A stretch of DNA of 64,000 bases. Source: Rickettsia endosymbiont of Cantharis rufa. GTDB taxonomy: Bacteria > Pseudomonadota > Alphaproteobacteria > Rickettsiales > Rickettsiaceae. The notes under the pieces are model-generated. The model was not told the origin of the DNA. It saw nothing but the letters and a program-made list of their open reading frames with translations, and ran no database searches. Location of the stretch: the NCBI RefSeq assembly GCF_964026445.1, contig NZ_OZ032150.1, positions 62,001 to 126,000 of the forward strand, written 5' to 3'. Shown in pieces: positions 59,225-64,000 of the stretch. Positions within the stretch are counted from its first letter, which is position 1; every line of letters begins with the position of its first letter. Both the position numbers and the translations under genes were made by a program.

Positions 59225-59405
59225 AGTAGTATATATACTTTGAGTAAATGAAGAATCGGTAGACGAAGTTTAATTTGAAAAAGAGCAAGAAGTTTATATG
59301 TATAATAAACTGATACCCACTTTGTGACAGGCGTAAGGAGCGAAGCATATAATAATAGGAGAGACGACGAACAACGAGGCACAAAGTGGATATCAGTTTA
59401 TTATA
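59225..59405. repeat. palindromic repeat between nhaA and the ydcF-like gene
   Basis: AAACTGATACCCACTTTGTG (59308) and CACAAAGTGGATATCAGTTT (59381) form 20-bp near-perfect arms around CAGGCGTAAGGAGCGAAGCA and GAGAGACGACGAACAACGAG. The right arm overlaps the last codons of the minus-strand gene that follows. It may also act as a bidirectional terminator for the two convergent genes. Confidence 0.65.
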
Positions 59406-59917
59406 CTCATTAAGTAACGATGATAGGATTTAAATAATACATCATATTTTTGTTTGGAAAAAACAGGATATGGTACTATATAGATATTTCTAGAAGAAGA
59501 AGTCGCTTTTTCAAGCTTATTTAGCACAAAGGGCATATTATAATTATGCTCTACTAAAATTACTGAAGTAAGATTATAAGTCACAATAAAATCAACCGCT
59601 TTCTTAACACTATCTTCTTCAGAAGTTATTTTATTCGGAGCAAGTACTACTCGTTGTTCTATCGCGCTATGCTCTTTTAGCAAATTTTTTAATTGCTCCG
59701 CAGATTCTATACCGGTAATAAATAATATAGGTGCATAACCGGCCTTAAGCAAAGCAATACCGGTTTCAATTTTACGCCCTCCTCCTGCAAATACTATTAT
59801 TGCACTAGTAGTATTACTGTTAAGCTTATAAGAATTTATTAAATATATATAATAACCAAAACTACCTATCCAAAAAGCAAAAATTGCTAAAATTGTGAGT
59901 AAAAATTTTTTGATCAT
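59393..59917 (-). CDS. YdcF-like (DUF218) membrane-anchored protein
   Basis: 174 residues. An N-terminal membrane span ([20 protein letters not shown]) is followed by the DUF218 fold: [37 protein letters not shown], and [15 protein letters not shown], where the family has a conserved SSxxHMPRA-like segment. DUF218 proteins include SanA and ElyC, linked to envelope integrity and lipid carriers; the exact reaction is not known. The gene overlaps lipB by 4 bp, so the two are translationally coupled. Confidence 0.75.
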   Translation of the reverse strand: MIKKFLLTILAIFAFWIGSFGYYIYLINSYKLNSNTTSAIIVFAGGGRKIETGIALLKAGYAPILFITGIESAEQLKNLLKEHSAIEQRVVLAPNKITSEEDSVKKAVDFIVTYNLTSVILVEHNYNMPFVLNKLEKATSSSRNIYIVPYPVFSKQKYDVLFKSYHRYLMSIIN

Positions 59918-60543
59918 TTAAATATTTTGCTAAATTCAGTTTGAATAATTTTATCAAATTCAGGCATTTCAATATAAATTCCCAACTTATTTAAAGATGT
60001 TACTAAAGAATTTTCAAGTCCACAAGGAATAATCCCACCAAACTTACTCAAATCTGTTGAAATATTTATAGCTATACCGTGATATGTGACCCATCTTCTT
60101 ACTCTAACTCCTATTGCAGCAATTTTAGCAAATTTATCTTTCCTTACTTTTACCCAAATTCCTACTTTATTTTTAATAATATATGTTTTAATTCCAAAAT
60201 AATTTAAGCTATTTATAATCCACTCTTCAAGCATTTTTATATATAGCTTTAAATCTTTATGGCGATTTGGTAAAGCTAAATTAAGAATTGGATAAATAAC
60301 ACGCTGACCCGGCCCATGAAAAGTAAATTTACCGCCACGACCTGTATAAATTACCGGAATATCACCGTAATTTAATAGTTCTTCTTGTTTATAATTAGTA
60401 CCGGCGGTATATACTTCAGAATGTTCTAGTAAATAAACAATCTCGGGTTCATTAGCATTAATTACCTTATTAACATAGTCTTCCATTAATTTCAAAGTAA
60501 CTTGATAATCCGTAAGATCTGGTATAGTTATGAATTGCGCCAT
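59914..60543 (-). CDS. lipB: octanoyl-(acyl carrier protein):protein octanoyltransferase
   Basis: 209 residues. Signature [19 protein letters not shown] (about 71-89), catalytic Lys in [20 protein letters not shown], and catalytic Cys in [16 protein letters not shown]. LipB moves octanoyl from ACP to E2 subunits and GcvH, the first step of lipoate attachment used by pyruvate and 2-oxoglutarate dehydrogenases. It is 17 bp downstream of the amidase gene and overlaps the DUF218 gene. Confidence 0.95.
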   Translation of the reverse strand: MAQFITIPDLTDYQVTLKLMEDYVNKVINANEPEIVYLLEHSEVYTAGTNYKQEELLNYGDIPVIYTGRGGKFTFHGPGQRVIYPILNLALPNRHKDLKLYIKMLEEWIINSLNYFGIKTYIIKNKVGIWVKVRKDKFAKIAAIGVRVRRWVTYHGIAINISTDLSKFGGIIPCGLENSLVTSLNKLGIYIEMPEFDKIIQTEFSKIFK

Positions 60544-60560
60544 ATCATAAATATATCATA

Positions 60561-61307
60561 TTAACTACTTAATTCAGATTTATATTTCAATATTAATGTA
60601 TCTAAAATTGCTATGGTTTCAGCATCCAAATCACCTGAAAAATTATTAGGACGAAAATGCATTTGAAATGAAATTATAACATCTTTCATTTTAGAGTCTA
60701 GAACTCCGGCAGCTTCAAGTTTATAACCGTATGTAATAAATTTTTGCCGAATTGCTGCAATATCGGTTGTATCAACTTGCGGCAATAGATCGTTAAAACT
60801 ACGATCATCATACCATGCTCCTATACCATTATCATATAATAGTTTCCAAGGAAATAGCGGACCTGGGTCCTGTTTTCTACCTGGAGCAATATCAGAATGC
60901 CCAACCACTCTAGTAGGTTTAATATCATATCTAGCAATAATCTGTTTACACAAACTTATAACGCTATTAATTTGCGGCGAAGAATAAGACAGCCAGGCTA
61001 TATTATCATTTTTTTCATTTACTTCAAAAGCAGGATTTACGATTTCAATGCCGATTGATGTGTCATTAATACGCTCATGACCTTGCCAGTAACTTACTCC
61101 GGCATGCCATGCTCTATCATACTCTTCTACTAATTGAAATATATGTTCAGGGCTCTCATCATTTATTAAATAATGACTACTTAACTTTTCACCGGTTAGA
61201 AAATCTAAAGATTGTTTAAAATCACATTGTGTATAATGTAGTACTAGGAATTTAATACGTTTATCAAACCCTACAGCTCTATAAGATGTTTTATCGATTA
61301 CTATCAT
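60561..61307 (-). CDS. N-acetylmuramoyl-L-alanine amidase, AmpD/AmiD type
   Basis: 248 residues. Amidase_2 domain: FLVLHYTQCDF (zinc His), SSHYLINDESPEHIFQLVEE, RAWHAGVSYWQG, IGIEIVNP, and VVGHSDIAPGRKQDPGPLFP (zinc His and Asp). Residues about 180-245 are a peptidoglycan-binding-like domain (LRQ..FITYGYKLEAAGVLD, FQMHFRPNNFSGDLDAETI). The architecture matches E. coli AmiD (amidase plus binding domain) more than AmpD. It cleaves the bond between MurNAc and the stem peptide in wall turnover. No signal peptide is seen, so it is likely cytosolic. Confidence 0.88.
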   Translation of the reverse strand: MIVIDKTSYRAVGFDKRIKFLVLHYTQCDFKQSLDFLTGEKLSSHYLINDESPEHIFQLVEEYDRAWHAGVSYWQGHERINDTSIGIEIVNPAFEVNEKNDNIAWLSYSSPQINSVISLCKQIIARYDIKPTRVVGHSDIAPGRKQDPGPLFPWKLLYDNGIGAWYDDRSFNDLLPQVDTTDIAAIRQKFITYGYKLEAAGVLDSKMKDVIISFQMHFRPNNFSGDLDAETIAILDTLILKYKSELSS

Positions 61308-61360
61308 AGTTTAAATGGTGTTAATCTTAGTTAAAAACGACTTTGTTGCATGGCTCTTAT

Positions 61361-61474
61361 GTCATTCCTGCGGAAGCAGGAATCTAGCATAAAGCAAGAT
61401 AAATCAAGCTTTTAATCCCAAGAACCTGCTGTATTTATATTTTTTTCTAGATTTCTGCTTCCGCAGGAATGACA
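61361..61474. repeat. palindromic repeat (GTCATTCCTGC type)
   Basis: GTCATTCCTGCGGAAGCAGG at the left and TTCTGCTTCCGCAGGAATGA at the right are exact complements. It fills the space between the amidase gene and tRNA-Thr. Confidence 0.75.
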
Positions 61475-61509
61475 TAAACCGATCCCGAGTATGACAAGAA
61501 AAATTTTGA

Positions 61510-61584
61510 TGGTGCCGGATATCGGATTTGAACTGATGACCTACCGCTTACAAGGCGGTTGCTCTACCACTGAGCTAATCCGGC
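61510..61584 (-). tRNA. tRNA-Thr (anticodon TGT)
   Basis: Minus strand GCCGGATTAGCTCAGTGGTA, anticodon stem CCGC/GCGG with loop CTTGTAA, anticodon TGT, T arm ATCAGTTCAAATCCGAT, acceptor GCCGGAT/ATCCGGC and encoded CCA (61510-61512). Confidence 0.95.
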
Positions 61585-61683
61585 ATATTAATATGATTAT
61601 AGAGAAAAGGCAACTATTTAGAAAAAGTGTGAAAACGTCCTTATGTCATTCCCAGAAAGTATCGGCTTTATTGCGTGGCTTTT

Positions 61684-61807
61684 ATGCCATTCCTGCGGAA
61701 GCAGGAATCCAAAAAATTTAATGTTGTTACACATTATTGACAAAGTAAACATATAAAAAACTTGTTTTTTATATGTTTTACTAGATTCCTGCCTACGCGG
61801 GAATGAC
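61684..61807. repeat. palindromic repeat (GTCATTCCTGC type)
   Basis: GCCATTCCTGCGGAAGCAGG and TTCCTGCCTACGCGGGAATG with GAC form the arms; a second copy of the outer sequence (GTCATTCCCAG) starts at 61643. The repeat ends about 50 bp before the rpsP stop. Confidence 0.7.
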
Positions 61808-61855
61808 ATAAAGTGATCCACACAAGCAATGCCTGCTCGCAATGACGAAAATGTA

Positions 61856-62197
61856 CTATAAACTAAGCTCCTTTAGCTTCTTTTTACTTGGTCTAGCTTC
61901 GCGACTTTTTGCTTTAACTTCCATTTCTTTTTTGATTTTTTCAGGAAGAGTAACACCAGCCTGCTCAATAAATTTTGCAACTCGCTCGGTTGGTTTAGCA
62001 CCAGTGCCAAGCCAATATTCTACACGATCTTTTTTTAAAACCACGCGCTCACTATTATCTGAAGCGAGCATTGGATTATAAGTTCCGACTTTTTCTAAAA
62101 AGTCACCATCACGAGGTGCTGTTGCATTAGCTACTACTACACGGTAAAAAGGGCGCTTTTTAGCACCACCTCTAGCTAAACGAATTTTTACTGCCAT
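61856..62197 (-). CDS. rpsP: 30S ribosomal protein bS16
   Basis: 113 residues. [40 protein letters not shown] and NPM form the bS16 signature; [20 protein letters not shown] and [16 protein letters not shown] text follow. A Lys-rich tail ([20 protein letters not shown]) extends it. Usually rpsP is followed by rimM and trmD; here it stands alone with rpmG upstream. Confidence 0.96.
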   Translation of the reverse strand: MAVKIRLARGGAKKRPFYRVVVANATAPRDGDFLEKVGTYNPMLASDNSERVVLKKDRVEYWLGTGAKPTERVAKFIEQAGVTLPEKIKKEMEVKAKSREARPSKKKLKELSL

Positions 62198-62210
62198 ATA
62201 TTACTTACAA

Positions 62211-62381
62211 TTATTTTATCTTTTCTTCTTTAAATAGAACATGTTTTCTTACTTTTGGATCGTATTTACGAAAAGAAAGTTTTTCGGTCCGGGTTTTTGG
62301 ATTACGTTTTTTTACTAAAAAAAACCCTGTACCTGCCGTGCTTACTAATCTTACCAAAATATTTTTATTTTTCTTTGCCAT
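62211..62381 (-). CDS. rpmG: 50S ribosomal protein bL33
   Basis: 56 residues, a small gene: [56 protein letters not shown]. This is bL33 without the zinc-binding cysteines (C-minus form). It ends 13 bp before rpsP and is probably co-transcribed with it. Confidence 0.95.
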   Translation of the reverse strand: MAKKNKNILVRLVSTAGTGFFLVKKRNPKTRTEKLSFRKYDPKVRKHVLFKEEKIK

Positions 62382-62473
62382 TAGCTGACACCTTAAATCA
62401 AGATATTATTTTATTATTACTTAAGAAAAGCAGAATAAAACGAAATTGAAAAATAGTCAAGTAAAATCCTGAT

Positions 62474-62587
62474 GTCATTCCTGCGAAAGCAGGAATCCAG
62501 CGTAAAGCGGGATAACTCGAGCTTTTAATTTTAAAAATTTATTGTATTTATAATTTTTTTCTGGATTTCTGCTTTCGTAGGAATGAC
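62474..62587. repeat. palindromic repeat (GTCATTCCTGC type)
   Basis: GTCATTCCTGCGAAAGCAGG and TTCTGCTTTCGTAGGAATGAC-like arms, one mismatch. It lies between rpmG and the mutL stump. Confidence 0.75.
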
Positions 62588-62644
62588 ATCAAACTGCGCA
62601 ACAAAGCCGATTAAGACTTTGGTCAATTTTTCAAATTAAACGAG

Positions 62645-62803
62645 TTACCGACCAAATAAGCGTTCAATATTCTTAAGCTTCAACTCAATATAAGTAGGTC
62701 TGCCGTGATTACATTGTCCTGAAAATGGCGTATTTTCCATTTGACGCAGTAAAGCATTCATTTCATCTGCCGATAATTTTCGTCCTGCTCTAATTGATGT
62801 GGC
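62645..62803 (-). pseudogene. mutL: mutL 3' end, truncated by IS3
   Basis: The minus strand reads [51 protein letters not shown] and stop. This is the conserved C-terminal end of MutL (CNHGRPT, LFGR). The frame is cut where an IS3 end starts (about 62804). MutL couples mismatch recognition by MutS to strand removal. Only about 51 codons remain; the rest may lie beyond the IS block outside the window or be lost. Confidence 0.8.
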
Positions 62804-62929
62804 TATAGTTTTCCAGAAAGTTAATAATAGACGATATTAACAGTAGGGATAAAAATGCCGGATATAGAGCCAAAGATATATCCAGCTGAATTTAAAGAAT
62901 CAGCGATTAGATTAGCTATTGAGTCTAAG
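62804..62929 (+). mobile_element. IS3 5' fragment
   Basis: It begins TGATGTGGCTATAGTTTTCC and runs through the first 27 codons of orfA (MPDIEPKIYPAEFKES..) to GAGTCTAAG, where IS1 takes over. It matches copies 1 and 2 except near the outermost bases. Confidence 0.8.
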
Positions 62930-63297
62930 GGTCGCGCCCCCGTATTGCAGCTTAGCATGAATAGTCTATAATCCTCAAACAGTAATAAGAGAGAATTATA
63001 GTTAAGGAGTTATGACAAGAATAGATGTTAAGTGTAGATATTGTAACGACACAGAAAAAGTAGTAAAGGCGGGATATTCAATTTCAAAACAACAGAGATA
63101 TCAATGCAAGCAGTGTAATCGATATTTTTAACTGTAATATATTAATAATGCCTCTAAGCCTGGAGTCAAGGCTCAGATAGTAGATATGTCAATCAATGGC
63201 TCTGGAGTTAGGGATACAGTAAGAGTATTAAAAGTGGGTATCAATACGGTTATCCGTGTTTTAAAAAAATCTAGCGTTAAAAAAGATAAATCATTCT
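62930..63297 (+). mobile_element. IS1 fragment (5' part)
   Basis: GGTCGCGCCCCCGTATTGCA to AAAGATAAATCATTCT. It lacks the 24-bp tandem unit (TGACAAGAATAGATG start) and carries the double stop after QCNRYF. It is cut by another IS1 in opposite orientation. Confidence 0.78.
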
Positions 63298-64000
63298 GGT
63301 CGCACCTCCATTTTACAGATGTGGATATTAAAAGGCTATACGTTCAATAAGAGTTCCGATGACTTTATCATGAATATCCAATGACTTGGAAAAACAAATT
63401 GTTTTACGTGTCAGTCTTTTGCATCTTGTTCTAAGATTTAAGTTACCCCGTTCTATCCGTTGAGTATATTTTTTACTAACAATGTGTTTTTTGGGATCTA
63501 ATAACCTAGCATAACTTCCCTATCCATCTGTAAAGTAAAAAGTAACCTTAAAATCCTCCGGTTTTTTTTCAGTAATGATTCTGATGTGCTATCACATCTT
63601 GTACCAAAAGTATAAGCAACTACTTTTAACAAAATCTTATCCAAAGAATATCAAAGCCATCTTTGTTTGGATTTATTCTGTACATAAGGCCATTGTTCAT
63701 CTATTTCAGGAGCAATAATTACTTCTATCGTATTGATAGAATGATTTATCTTTTTTAACGCTAGATTTTTTTAAAACACGGATAACCGTATTGATACCCA
63801 CTTTTAATACTCTTACTGTATCCCTAACTCCAGAGCCATTGATTGACATATCTACTATCTGAGTCTTGACTCCAGGCTTAGAGGCATTATTAATATATTA
63901 CAGTTGAAAATATCGATTACACTGCTTGCATTGATATCTCTGTTGTTTTGAAATTGAATATCCCGCCTTTACTACTTTTTCTGTGTCGTTACAATATCTA
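63298..64000 (-). mobile_element. IS1-family element, runs off the window
   Basis: Starts GGTCGCACCTCCATTTTACA and continues to the window end inside the InsA part. Same stops as the others, TAG in DGW, T-run of eight in the frameshift tract. It joins the preceding IS1 head to head. Confidence 0.78.

Overview
The window is AT-rich DNA of a Rickettsia. The evidence is two Sca autotransporter genes, Rickettsia palindromic elements (including RPE-1-type insertions inside genes), the runs pgsA/yidC/mscS/lgt, midA/sdhB/ftsH/tilS/rplI-rpsR-rpsF and lipB/ampD/rpsP/rpmG/mutL, and many decayed genes. The load of insertion sequences (IS481/ISRpe1-like, IS1, IS3, IS21, IS4, IS630) together with conjugation (TraD), ankyrin and leucine-rich-repeat remnants resembles IS-rich tick endosymbionts such as R. 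buchneri or R. peacockii. The species is inferred, not proven.

Layout: 0.4-6.6 kb holds tRNA-Glu and sca1 (minus). 6.8-12.0 kb is a graveyard: comEC remnant, IS630 piece, an IS1, and two oppositely oriented IS481 copies around one conserved gene and one gene fragment. 12.1-17.4 kb carries a carbonic anhydrase-like gene, pgsA, yidC, an MscS channel and lgt. 17.4-19.4 kb is a small gene split by an IS1 that itself holds another IS1. 19.5-28.2 kb has midA, an lprI-like pseudogene, sdhB, a dead cytosine methyltransferase, ftsH, tilS, rplI, rpsR and rpsF. 28.3-32.4 kb has an IS1, a response-regulator remnant, a fatty acid desaturase and tsaD. 32.4-34.4 kb is an IS481 broken by IS1, followed by the last eleven codons of a lost sca gene. 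34.7-41.3 kb is a 2191-residue Sca autotransporter with three tandem-repeat arrays behind a consensus promoter. 41.3-48.2 kb is IS on IS (IS481, IS4, IS21, IS1) around a dead LRR/P-loop gene. 48.2-56.4 kb is the accessory region: a 679-residue protein with a phosphatidylinositol-kinase-like catalytic signature, a traD remnant, and an ankyrin gene between two inverted IS3 copies. 56.4-62.4 kb returns to core genes (tRNA-Leu, dapE, nhaA, ydcF-like, lipB, ampD-like, tRNA-Thr, rpsP, rpmG). The window closes with a mutL 3' stump cut by IS3 and IS1.

The core genes serve envelope building (pgsA, yidC, lgt, dapE, ampD, desaturase), translation and tRNA modification (rplI, rpsR, rpsF, rpsP, rpmG, tilS, tsaD), respiration (sdhB, midA), lipoylation (lipB) and proteolysis (ftsH). 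The genes most likely to face the host are the two Sca proteins, the PI-kinase-like protein and the ankyrin protein. The strongest observations are the kinase-like effector beside conjugation remnants, the IS3-bounded ankyrin island with a 24-bp palindromic promoter/operator candidate, the sca tail stump, and IS1 and IS3 families whose copies share the same inactivating lesions.
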